Assembly (NCBI GenBank): GCA_030748895.1
Contig: JASMLC010000012.1
Coordinates: forward strand, 1 to 48,820
DNA length: 48,820 bases
Reading direction: 5' to 3'
Source: Candidatus Poseidoniia archaeon
GTDB taxonomy: Archaea; Thermoplasmatota; Poseidoniia; MGIII; CG-Epi1
A program made the position numbers and the translations under genes. Below the pieces are notes generated by a model. It saw nothing but the letters and a program-made list of their open reading frames with translations. It was not told the origin of the DNA and searched no databases. Below are positions 25,416-33,700 of this stretch, piece after piece; positions within the stretch are counted from its first letter, which is position 1, and every line of letters begins with the position of its first letter.

Positions 25416-25961
25416 ATGGCCGAGCCGCCGAAATTCATCTACGACTGCGTCCGCTGCGGGCAGTACTGCTCCAGCGTTGACGGCGTGCCCGTCACGCTAC
25501 AGGACCTGCTGCGCTGGCAGGCCAGCGGCGAGCTGGGGAGGCTGGTGAGCCAGCTCGGGCTGGAAAGCGGCTCCGGCTTCCCGCGGCTGGTGCTGAAGCC
25601 GCCGGAAGGGGAGGAACAGGGGTGCCCGGTCTACGACGTCAAGACGAAGGATTGCGGGCTCTACGATGACCTGCCGCTCAACTGCCAGGCGTACCCGCTG
25701 GGCTACAACAGCCAGAAATATTATGTTGTCGACCAGGCGTGCCAGGGGCTGGGCGAGGGCGAGATGACCACCGACAGGTTGCGCGCGCAGCGGGACTGCG
25801 CGCGCAACGAATACGAAGCTCGCTCGAGCAGCGCGGCGACGCTCCCGGTCATGTACGGGCTGGTGATGCGCGAACTGATGGACCAGTCCCGCCAGGCGAT
25901 GGAGAGCCTGACGCCCGAGCAGAAAGCGGAGCTGGAGCGCCGTTTCAGGGGTGGCGCATGA
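25416..25961 (+). CDS. YkgJ-family cysteine cluster protein
   Basis: 181-aa protein with the YkgJ/CxxCxxxC cluster (PF03692), predicted to bind Zn or an Fe-S cluster. Cysteines sit in DCVRCGQYCSS near residues 11-18, then GCPVYDVKTKDCGLYDD and PLNCQAYPLG, and a further Cys in VDQACQG, the family's usual eight-cysteine spacing. Function of the family is unsettled. A TATA-like CATAAATC about 31 bp upstream of the ATG suggests a start of transcription very near the start codon. The stop overlaps the ribK start (ATGA) inside a strong hairpin, so expression of the two is probably coupled. Confidence 0.85.
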   Translation: MAEPPKFIYDCVRCGQYCSSVDGVPVTLQDLLRWQASGELGRLVSQLGLESGSGFPRLVLKPPEGEEQGCPVYDVKTKDCGLYDDLPLNCQAYPLGYNSQKYYVVDQACQGLGEGEMTTDRLRAQRDCARNEYEARSSSAATLPVMYGLVMRELMDQSRQAMESLTPEQKAELERRFRGGA

Positions 25962-25972
25962 AGCCACCCCTG
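25946..25972 (+). promoter_or_regulatory. Perfect hairpin enclosing the ribK start codon and ykgJ stop
   Basis: CAGGGGTGGC and GCCACCCCTG form a ten-pair, nearly all G:C stem with a seven-base loop GCATGAA that contains the overlapping ATG and TGA. It could restrain new initiation so that ribK is translated mainly by ribosomes finishing ykgJ. Confidence 0.5.
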
Positions 25973-26638
25973 CTGGCAACACTGAAGTGGCTCGCGCTGC
26001 GTGGCGCGGTGCGGCGGCCAGTGCACGTCTCGTCTGGCCAGCTCGCCGGGGAGCTGGGAGTCGGCCAGCAGTCGGGCGCGCGCTACCTGCTCGAGCTGGC
26101 CGACCTCGGGCTGGTCGAGAGGCGGCTGGTGCGCGGCGGGCAGATGGTGGCGCTGCTGCCGCCGGCGCGCGACCTGCTGCGACGCGAGTTCGCCGACTAC
26201 AACCTGATTTTCGACGCACAGCCCGAGGTGACGCTGGCAGGCATGCTCGAGACCGGGCTCGGCGAGGGAGGCTACTATATTTCGCGCGACGGCTATACTG
26301 CACAGTTCGAGGCACTGCTGGGCTGGACGCCCTACAAAGGGACGCTGAACCTGCGTGTCGGCGAGGCGGGGGTGCCCGAGCTGGAGGCGATACGCGCCGC
26401 CGAAGGGATGCTGGTCGACGGTTTCGAGGGGGGGGGGCGCACCTTCGGGCGCGCCTGGCTCTTCCCCACCAGCGTCAGCAACGGCGGCCGCAGCGAATCG
26501 CGCTGCGCGCTGATTACACCCAAGCGCACCCACTACCGACGCGTCATCGAGCTGATTTCGCCGGAATACCTGCGTGACCGGCTGGACGCCGAGGACGGGC
26601 AGGAACTCTCAGTAACGGTGCGGCTGGCGCGGGACTGA
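25958..26638 (+). CDS. ribK: CTP-dependent riboflavin kinase (archaeal RibK) with N-terminal winged-helix domain
   Basis: 226-aa protein with an N-terminal helix-turn-helix region (residues ~1-75: HVSSGQLAGELGVGQQSGAR reads as the recognition part) and the archaeal DUF120 riboflavin kinase domain. Domain motifs include GLGEGGYYIS near residue 105, GWTPYKGTLNLRV, and RTHYRRVIELISPEYLR at the end. It phosphorylates riboflavin to FMN with CTP. Many archaeal members carry this HTH and may repress riboflavin genes (RbkR). The ATG at 25958 is chosen over the longer frame from 25739, which only overlaps ykgJ in another frame. FMN/FAD supply fits the flavoprotein-rich neighbourhood. Confidence 0.9.
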   Translation: MKPPLLATLKWLALRGAVRRPVHVSSGQLAGELGVGQQSGARYLLELADLGLVERRLVRGGQMVALLPPARDLLRREFADYNLIFDAQPEVTLAGMLETGLGEGGYYISRDGYTAQFEALLGWTPYKGTLNLRVGEAGVPELEAIRAAEGMLVDGFEGGGRTFGRAWLFPTSVSNGGRSESRCALITPKRTHYRRVIELISPEYLRDRLDAEDGQELSVTVRLARD

Positions 26639-26643
26639 CAGGG

Positions 26644-26650
26644 TTTTAAC
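26644..26650 (+). promoter_or_regulatory. TATA-like box of the membrane CCG oxidoreductase gene
   Basis: TTTTAAC about 30 bp upstream of the ATG at 26677, in the 38-bp gap after ribK. Confidence 0.45.
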
Positions 26651-26676
26651 GGTCGGCGGGCCATGCCGGCGCGGCG

Positions 26677-28677
26677 ATGGACCCCTACCACGACTACTTC
26701 GGAATCGAGTGGTACTGGCTACTCGGAGCATGGGCGGCACTCTCGATTGGAGCGCACTTCTGGCAGGTGGGCTACATCGTGCAGCTTATCCGACTCGGGA
26801 AGCCGGACGACCGTTTCAACGCGTGGCCGGTGCGGCTGCGCGAGTTCCTGCGCGACTGGCTCGGCCAGCGCAAGGTGGTCGAGGACCGCCTGGCAGGCGG
26901 CGCGCACGCGCTGATTTTCTGGGGATTCCTGCTGCTGGTGAGCGACGTGCTCGATTTGGGAACGGGCGGAATGCTGGCAGGATTTCTCGAAGATATATAT
27001 TTAAAAGATTTCTGGAACCTGATTGTCGATATTGGCTACGCCATGGCTGGCGTCGGTATCGCCGTCGCGCTCTTCCGACGTGTAGTACTGCGACCCGCCA
27101 AGTTGCGCGGCGCGAGCATCGAGGGCGAGCTAATCCTGCTTGCCATCATGGGCATCGTCCTGACCGCGTTCCTGCTCGAGGGGGCAGCGATGCTCGGCCC
27201 CGCAGGCGACTCGCAGGCGCGCGACGGCTGGGAGCCGGTCGGCGCGCTCTTCGCCAGCTTCATGGCGGGGATGGCGCCCGCCACGCTGCAGGCGGTGGTC
27301 GACGCCAGCTACTGGCTGCACATGCTGCTGATTGGCGGCTTTCTCATCGAAATCCCGCAGTCGAAGCACTCGCACCTGCTCGGGACGATCCCCAACGTGC
27401 TGTTCCAGGACCACGCCCCGCTCGGGAAGCAGCAGCCGCTGCAAATGGCCCCGGATGGCCGTGCGGTGAGCACTGACGAGCTGGACATCGAAAATCTCAC
27501 GCTCGGCGCCAGCAACTACGCGGACTTCAGCTGGCGCCAGCTCTCCGACGGCTGGGCCTGCACGGCGTGCGCGCGGTGCCAGAATGCCTGCCCGGCATTC
27601 GCGAGCGGCAAGGGGCTGAACCCGATGCAAATCGTGACGGACGTCAAGGATTACGGCTGGGAACACGGGCGGCAGCTGCTCGCGGGCGAAACCCCGCAGG
27701 AGAGCATGATTGACCGCTTCACCGAAGAGGCAGTCTGGGCCTGCACCACCTGCTTTGCGTGCGTTGACGCCTGCCCGGTGCACATCGAGCACGTACCGAA
27801 GCTGACCGACGCGCGGCGGCACCTGGTGATGGAGGCCGCGCAGTTCCCGGAGGAATTGCAAGGCGTCTTTGAAAATCTGGAGCGCAACTCCAACCCGTGG
27901 GGCTTCGGCGCGCACACGCGTGGCGACTGGGCCGAAGGCCTTGGCCTCAAGGTGGGCGAGCCGGCCGAGTACCTCTTCTACGTCGGCTGCGCAGGGTCGT
28001 TCGACAACCGCAACAAGCAGGTCTCGCGCACGCTGGCGCAGCTTATGCAGCAGGCGGGCGTCGACTTCTCGATACTGGGCGAAGCCGAGATGTGTAACGG
28101 CGACCTTGCCCGCCGCAGCGGTAACGAGTTCCTGTTCCAGATGCTGGCGGAGATGAACGTAGCCACACTACAGGAGGCCGGCGTGAAGAAAATCGTGACT
28201 GCCTGCCCCCACTGCTTCCACACGCTCGGCAAGGAGTATGGCGATTACGGCGGCGACTTTGAAGTCATCCACCACACCCAGCTGCTGGCCGAGCTACGCG
28301 AGCAGGGCAAGTTGCAGGTTGGCGACCGCGGTACTACCCTGACCTACCACGACCCGTGCTACATGGGACGCATCGACGGCAGCCACGACGCTCCCCGGCA
28401 GGCGCTCGGTGGCGAAATCCTGGAGATGCACCGCTGTCGCGACAAGACATTCTGCTGCGGCGCCGGCGGGGCACGCATGTGGGTCGAGGAGGATGCTGAC
28501 AAGCGGGTCAACCTGATACGTGCGCAGGAAGCGCTGGAAACCGGCGCCGACGAGGTCGGCACCGGCTGCCCCTTCTGCATGACCATGCTGACCGACGGGA
28601 TGAAGACTTTGGGCTCCGAAATGGTGGTGCGCGACGTTTCGGAAATCATGGCTGAGCAGCTCGAGCGTGATAACTAA
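26677..28677 (+). CDS. Membrane NarI-HdrD-like Fe-S oxidoreductase (candidate ETF:quinone oxidoreductase)
   Basis: 666-aa fusion. The first ~230 residues hold five membrane helices with the NarI/cytochrome-b-like pattern (YWLLGAWAALSIGAHFW, HMLLIGGFLIEI). Then a double [4Fe-4S] domain follows (CTACARCQNACP near 295, CTTCFACVDACP near 356). The C-terminal two CCG motifs, YVGCAGSF / EMCNGDL / TACPHC and YHDPCYMG / FCCGAGG / GCPFC, are both complete and would bind noncubane clusters. Proteins of this build sit beside etfBA and pass ETF electrons to menaquinone. The etfB and etfA genes follow directly here, so that role is likely. A gap of 26 bp with a weak TATA-like element separates it from etfB. 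Confidence 0.88.
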   Translation: MDPYHDYFGIEWYWLLGAWAALSIGAHFWQVGYIVQLIRLGKPDDRFNAWPVRLREFLRDWLGQRKVVEDRLAGGAHALIFWGFLLLVSDVLDLGTGGMLAGFLEDIYLKDFWNLIVDIGYAMAGVGIAVALFRRVVLRPAKLRGASIEGELILLAIMGIVLTAFLLEGAAMLGPAGDSQARDGWEPVGALFASFMAGMAPATLQAVVDASYWLHMLLIGGFLIEIPQSKHSHLLGTIPNVLFQDHAPLGKQQPLQMAPDGRAVSTDELDIENLTLGASNYADFSWRQLSDGWACTACARCQNACPAFASGKGLNPMQIVTDVKDYGWEHGRQLLAGETPQESMIDRFTEEAVWACTTCFACVDACPVHIEHVPKLTDARRHLVMEAAQFPEELQGVFENLERNSNPWGFGAHTRGDWAEGLGLKVGEPAEYLFYVGCAGSFDNRNKQVSRTLAQLMQQAGVDFSILGEAEMCNGDLARRSGNEFLFQMLAEMNVATLQEAGVKKIVTACPHCFHTLGKEYGDYGGDFEVIHHTQLLAELREQGKLQVGDRGTTLTYHDPCYMGRIDGSHDAPRQALGGEILEMHRCRDKTFCCGAGGARMWVEEDADKRVNLIRAQEALETGADEVGTGCPFCMTMLTDGMKTLGSEMVVRDVSEIMAEQLERDN

Positions 28678-28703
28678 TACAGCGGCCTGACTGTGCGCGG
28701 CGC

Positions 28704-29465
28704 ATGAACATCGCCGTGCTGGTGAAGATGGTGCCCGACACCGAGTCGCGACTCGAGGTGCGCGACGGAGTGCTCGACGAATCGGGCTTCAAGTACATGG
28801 TCAACCCCTACGACGAGTTCGCGGTCGAGCAGGCGGTGCAGTTCCGGGAGGCCGGCGGCGGCAAGGTGACGCTGGTCGCGCTCTTTTCCGAGGCGAGCAG
28901 CATCGACACCGACCTGCGCAAGATGCTCGCCATCGGCTGCGACGAGGTGCTGGCGCTACGCCAGCCGGGCTACCGCGGCGACCGGCCGGCCGCCAACGCG
29001 ACGGCGCTGGCCGCGGCGCTCGAGGCGCTGGCGCCCGATATCGTGCTCTGCGGCGTGCAGGGCATCGACTTTTACCAGAGCGCAACGGGGCCGATGGTCG
29101 CGCACCGGCTGGGGATGCCGCACGTCGCGTCGGTGACCCGGCTCGAGCTGGCTGATGGCAAGCTCAGGGCGTGGCGGCAGGTCGAGGGCGGCCTGCAGGT
29201 AATCGAAACGCCAACGCCAGCGCTCGTCACCTGCCAGAAGGACCTGAACAAGGTGCGCTTCCCCGCCCTGAAGGATATCATGTTCTCGAAACGGAAGCCG
29301 TTCGAGAACCGCCCCGTCCCCGCTGCCGCAGGGCCGGACCTGCCCTGCGCTGCGGCATCGCTCCCGCCGGCGCGCGGAGGCGGCGAAATCATCGACGGCG
29401 AGACGCCCGACGCGAAGGTTGCGACGCTGCTCGGCAAGCTGCGCACGGAGGCGAAAGTGCTGTGA
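28704..29465 (+). CDS. etfB: Electron transfer flavoprotein, beta subunit (second copy)
   Basis: 253-aa EtfB/FixA. Starts NIAVLVKMVPDTESRLEVRD, with NPYDEFAVEQAVQFRE (classic family block) and the nucleotide loop region IVLCGVQGIDFYQSATGPMVA. It pairs with the EtfA encoded four bases into its end. The gene order membrane oxidoreductase-etfB-etfA suggests electrons from acyl-CoA or other dehydrogenases flow through this ETF to the quinone pool. It is clearly a different lineage from the EtfB at 12296, in which the second block reads NQVNLSDKHALEAAL. Confidence 0.93.
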   Translation: MNIAVLVKMVPDTESRLEVRDGVLDESGFKYMVNPYDEFAVEQAVQFREAGGGKVTLVALFSEASSIDTDLRKMLAIGCDEVLALRQPGYRGDRPAANATALAAALEALAPDIVLCGVQGIDFYQSATGPMVAHRLGMPHVASVTRLELADGKLRAWRQVEGGLQVIETPTPALVTCQKDLNKVRFPALKDIMFSKRKPFENRPVPAAAGPDLPCAAASLPPARGGGEIIDGETPDAKVATLLGKLRTEAKVL

Positions 29466-30367
29466 GCGTCATCGTCATCGGCGAGGCCGACGGCGCTGCC
29501 ATCAAGCCGGCGTCGCAACAGGCCGCTGCCTTGGCGGCGCAACTGGGCGACACCGTCGGGCTGGTCTTCGGGTCGAGCGGCGCGGCGAGCCAGCTCGCCG
29601 CGCCACGTGTCGTCAGCGCCAGCGCGCTCGAGAGCTACGATGCACTGCAATTCACAGCGGTCGCGGCACGAGTGGCGCGTGACGCCGGCGCGACCGCGGT
29701 CGTGATGGGCGCAACCGCGATGGGCAAGGACCTTGGCCCGCGGCTCGCGGCGGAGCTGGGGTGGGGCTACATCGCCGACGCACTCGAATACGATAGCGGG
29801 GCGTGGACGCGCCCCAACTACGCCGGCAAGGTGCTGGCGCGGCTGGAGCCCGACGGTCCCTTCGTCGCGACCCTGCGGCCCAACGCGTTCCCGGCCAGCG
29901 ACGGGGGGGCCGGCGCAGTCGAGGAATTCGGCGGCGAGGCTCCCGGAACGCCCGCAACGACCGTTGCCCTGGAGTCGGCTGGCTCCAACGTGGTCGAGCT
30001 GACTGAAGCCGCCATCGTGGTCAGCGGCGGCCGCGGACTGGAGGAGGCGGAGAATTACGACAAGCTGATTCGGCCGCTCAGTGCAGCGCTGGACGCGGCT
30101 TGCGGCGCAAGCCGCGCCATCGTCGACGCTGGCTGGGTGCCCCACTCGCATCAGGTCGGGCAGACCGGCAAGACCGTTACCCCGGAGCTATACCTGGCGG
30201 TCGGGATTTCGGGCGCCATCCAGCATCTGGGCGGCATGTCCGGCTCGAAATGCATCGTTGCCATCAACAAGGATGCCGAGGCACCGATTTTCAAGGTCGC
30301 CGACTACGGAATCGTGCATGACCTGTTCGAAATCATCCCGGCGCTGATGGCTGCGCTGGACAACTGA
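29462..30367 (+). CDS. etfA: Electron transfer flavoprotein, alpha subunit (second copy)
   Basis: 301-aa EtfA/FixB. The C-terminal FAD domain is canonical: [38 protein letters not shown] and [12 protein letters not shown]. The N-terminal half ([19 protein letters not shown]) starts at GTG 29462, overlapping the etfB stop by four bases. A longer frame from 29171 exists only as a shadow of etfB. Compared with EtfA at 11298 this one keeps all consensus FAD residues, so it is expected to be an ordinary ETF. Confidence 0.93.
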   Translation: MSVIVIGEADGAAIKPASQQAAALAAQLGDTVGLVFGSSGAASQLAAPRVVSASALESYDALQFTAVAARVARDAGATAVVMGATAMGKDLGPRLAAELGWGYIADALEYDSGAWTRPNYAGKVLARLEPDGPFVATLRPNAFPASDGGAGAVEEFGGEAPGTPATTVALESAGSNVVELTEAAIVVSGGRGLEEAENYDKLIRPLSAALDAACGASRAIVDAGWVPHSHQVGQTGKTVTPELYLAVGISGAIQHLGGMSGSKCIVAINKDAEAPIFKVADYGIVHDLFEIIPALMAALDN

Positions 30368-30375
30368 GGATACTG

Positions 30376-30382
30376 TTAAGTA
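30376..30382 (+). promoter_or_regulatory. TATA-like box of the 63-aa gene
   Basis: TTAAGTA centred 26 bp upstream of the GTG at 30405. Confidence 0.45.
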
Positions 30383-30404
30383 GCAGGCAAACCTGTCCCG
30401 AAAC

Positions 30405-30596
30405 GTGCCAGAACAGCCTGATGAAATTGCCAAGCTTCACCAGACCATCCACGAGTTGCAGGTCGAGGTACGGCTGCTACAGGAAGCGGTCGGTTCACTG
30501 CTGGCGCTGGCTGACGACGAGGATTTCGGCGACGACCGCTGGTTCGCCGGCGGGGAGAGCGGTGGTCCCGCCTTCCGGCTGAACATGGGGATGTAG
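30405..30596 (+). CDS. Small coiled-coil protein, 63 aa, function unknown
   Basis: Short acidic protein. Residues ~6-37 have a heptad-like pattern of Leu/Ile/Val (EIAKLHQTIHELQVEVRLLQ), giving a likely coiled coil, then an Asp/Glu-rich stretch and a Gly-rich tail ending LNMGM. It uses a GTG start with a TATA-like box 26 bp upstream, so a leaderless mRNA is likely. I do not recognise the family. It stands alone between etfA and the tRNA gene. Confidence 0.6.
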   Translation: MPEQPDEIAKLHQTIHELQVEVRLLQEAVGSLLALADDEDFGDDRWFAGGESGGPAFRLNMGM

Positions 30597-30612
30597 GCTC
30601 GAGGCTACAAAC

Positions 30613-30618
30613 TTTAAG
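30613..30618 (+). promoter_or_regulatory. TATA-like box of the tRNA-Asp gene
   Basis: TTTAAG centred about 27 bp before the first base of the tRNA, in an AT-rich patch (ACAAACTTTAAGC) following the stop of the small gene. Confidence 0.55.
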
Positions 30619-30642
30619 CACCCCCCTCAGGTGCCGCGTCGC

Positions 30643-30720
30643 GCTCGAGTGGTGTAGCCTGGCCTATCATCTCAGCCTGTCGAGCTGAGGACTCGGGTTC
30701 AAATCCCGGCTCGGGCGCCA
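30643..30720 (+). tRNA. tRNA-Asp (anticodon GTC), CCA encoded
   Basis: Hand fold: acceptor GCTCGAG with CTCGGGC (one G:U), positions 8-9 TG, D stem GTGT with TCAT (containing the U13:U22-type mismatch and a G:U as in other archaeal tRNA-Asp), anticodon stem TCAGC/GCTGA with loop CTGTCGA giving anticodon GTC, a short variable region GGAC, T stem TCGGG/CCCGG with loop TTCAAAT, discriminator G and encoded CCA at 30718-30720. G discriminator and GUC are Asp identity elements. No intron. Confidence 0.93.
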
Positions 30721-30734
30721 TTGCACATGGACAG

Positions 30735-30740
30735 TTTTAT
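30735..30740 (+). promoter_or_regulatory. TATA-like box of the giant transglutaminase gene
   Basis: TTTTAT centred about 27 bp upstream of the ATG at 30765, supporting that ATG as a leaderless start just after the tRNA. Confidence 0.5.
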
Positions 30741-30764
30741 GGGCTGCCCCACATCTGCAAGTCG

Positions 30765-33700
30765 ATGCGGGGCGGTCGCTACCAGGCGCTGATTGTCGTA
30801 ATCCTGCTGCTGACGGCGTTGCCGTACACCCCGCTGATGAACATCCAGAGCGCACAACACGCCGACCCTGCCACGCAGGAACGCGACCCTTCATTCCCCG
30901 AAATGGACAGCGACGGGGACGGGCTCAACGACTCCTACGAAATGGAGCTGGGCTTCGACCCGTTTGATTTCGACTCTGACGGCGACGGCTTCCCCGACGG
31001 CATCGAGCGCGAGATGCTGGAGGACCTGGCCGGTTCGGGGCTGGTGCCTCCCAATATCGAGGACCTGATTGGTCCCGATGGGGATCTGGACGGCGACGGA
31101 ATTCCCAATTACCTCGACGACGATATGGACGGCGACGGCATCCTCGACTCTATGGAGTGTAATCAGGATTTCAACGGCGACGGGTTTATCGATGAGGCGG
31201 ACCGCGAGCACGACAGCAATGGCGACGGCATCAGCGACTGCCTCGAGCAGATGCTGACGCCCAACGGCATCGGCGACTCGGCACCGGTCGACGGATTTTA
31301 CGGCATGAACGAGCAGAACCTGGCGGCGCCAATTTTCGTTGTCGACCCGGTCTACAATCCGCGCTACTGGCGCGCCGCCGCCTTCGACGAGTATACCGGC
31401 GCGCAGTGGCGCACCTCTGCTGAGTACAACCCCGACCCCGGCTGGTGGCACAACGGCCAGTCGCCCTACGATTTTACCGACGAAGTAAATCACCCCGGCG
31501 TCACAAGCAGCGAAACGAGCTACACCATCAGCTTCCTCGCCCCGACCAACGGACATGTCCCGACCGCGCTCTACGCCACCTCGGTCGCCATGGCGCCGTC
31601 GTGGGAGCAGGGAGTGCGCATGGATTCTGAGCAGAGCTTCGTCGCCGACGGGCAGTTCCAGGCCTACACCTTCACCGTCACCGAGTTCAGCTATCCCACT
31701 GAAATCATGAATGCCAGCGTCGGTGCGCCCGGGTCCCAGTACCTGGCGTTGCCGGACCTCCCGCAGCGGCCCGGCAGCGACAACGACATCTACGACCTCG
31801 CACCAGTCCTGGCCGAAGGCGCCGATTCCGACTACGATATCGCGCAGGCCATCGTCAGGCACCTGCGCGAGAATTACCAGTATGACCTCAACATGGAGGA
31901 TTCCGCCGAGGGTGAGGACCCGATTGACCGCTTCCTGTTCGACACTCGGCGCGGCAAGTGCACCAATTTTGCCTCTGCTTTCGTGGCACTGGCGCGGCTC
32001 AACGACCTCCCGAGCCGGTTCGTCGTCGGCTTTGCGCTGGGCGAACTGACCGAGTGGGAGGGCGAGACCGTGCGTGTTATCACCGCCGGCAACGCGCACG
32101 CCTGGGTCGAGGTCTACTTCGACCAGTTCGGCTGGGTCACCTTCGAGCCGACCAGCTCGCAAGTCGCCCCCGGCGGCAGCGACCTCGGCACCAACACCAC
32201 CGGCGAGGACGAGACGGTGCAGGGCAACGGCACCCAGCCCGGCACCGACAACGAGCAGCTCGACAGCGACGATGACGGCCTTACGGATGACCAGGAGCTC
32301 GAACTCGGAACCGACCCGCTCGACCCAGATAGCGACGATGACTTGCTGCTCGACGGAGTCGAAACCCTCACCGGCATTTTCGTCGCAGAATACGATACCG
32401 GCAGTGACCCGCTCAACCCCGATACCGACGGCGACGGGCTTGCCGACGGCGACGAAGTACTGAACGTCCTCACCATCTACGGAATCCGTTTCTTCAGTGA
32501 CCCCAACGACCGCGACACCGATGACGACGGGCTGACCGACGGCGAAGAATATGAAGGAGCATTCTATGGCGGGGGGACAGTCTACACCTTCCCCAATTCA
32601 AACGACACCGATCAGGACGGACTCCACGACGGACTCGAGCTGGGACTCACGGCCCCACACGGCGGTAACCACACCGGCCCCGGCTGGACCCCCGACCTGG
32701 ACCCGGCCAACCGCACGAATCCGGTCAGCGACGACACCGACCGTGACGGCCTGCTTGACGGGGAGGAAGACGCTAACCATGACGGTCGAGTTGACACAGG
32801 GCCATGGCTGGGGCTCGGCAACCTTTCGGGCGGCGAGACCGACCCGTTGCTCGAAGATACCGATGGTGGCTCGCGCACCGACTACGAGGAAATCTTCGTA
32901 GACGAGACCAACCCACTAGATTATGACGATGAACTGAGGGATTCTGACCATGATGGACTGCTCGACGAAGTCGAAATCGAAGTTCATGGTACCGACCCGT
33001 TCAACCCCGACAGTGACTACGACGGGCTTACTGATGGCAATGAGCTGCTGGTCTACCTGACCGACCCGCTTGACAGCGACAGTGATGACGATGGACTCGA
33101 GGATGGTAAAGAAGTGAAGGAGTTAGACACGGACCCCCTTGATGAGGACAGTGATAATGGGGGTGTTATTGACGGCATCGAGGTTGAAGTTGACTTTACT
33201 GACCCCCTCAACGGCAGTGATGACAGGCTGGATGAACAGGATGATGACGGGGACGGACTGACCAACAGCGAAGAGACACTTTACGGAACCGACCGCGACA
33301 ACCCCGACAGTGACGGGGACGGACTTTCCGATGGAGATGAAGTTCATATCTACTCTACGGACCCGGCACAGGCTGACAGTGATGGTGATCTACTCGATGA
33401 TGGAGACGAGATTATGAACTGGAGCACCGACCCAAACCATCCTGACACGGACCGGGATGGACTGGATGACGGAGAAGAAATCCTCGCTTACGGTACCAAC
33501 GCCACACGGGAAGACACCGACGGGGACGGGCTCTTGGATGGTGAAGAAGTCAACGAACAGAACACCGACCCGCTGGTCAAGGATACGGACGAAGGGGGAA
33601 TATCCGACGGAGTCGAAGTGCTGGTTGACGGCACGGATCCGCTAAATGGCAGTGATGATCTGGACCCCACGGGTGACCGGGATGGTGACGGGCTGACTAA

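Noticed and set aside
25739-25957. 73-residue N-terminal extension of the riboflavin kinase
   Set aside because: It overlaps the ykgJ gene in another frame, is Arg/Gly/Pro-rich without motif, and the ATG at 25958 gives the normal archaeal RibK length.
25946-25972. Hairpin before ribK considered as an FMN riboswitch
   Set aside because: It is a simple stem-loop with none of the multi-helix FMN aptamer. Only translational control is proposed.
30643-30720. tRNA-Asp as an integration site of a mobile element
   Set aside because: No integrase gene and no second copy of the tRNA 3' end were seen nearby; the downstream genes look like a host surface cluster.
30891-32162. 423-aa minus-strand frame opposite the transglutaminase region
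   Set aside because: Antisense image of Asp-rich repeats, which gives Val/Ile-rich pseudo-protein. The plus-strand reading has catalytic motifs.
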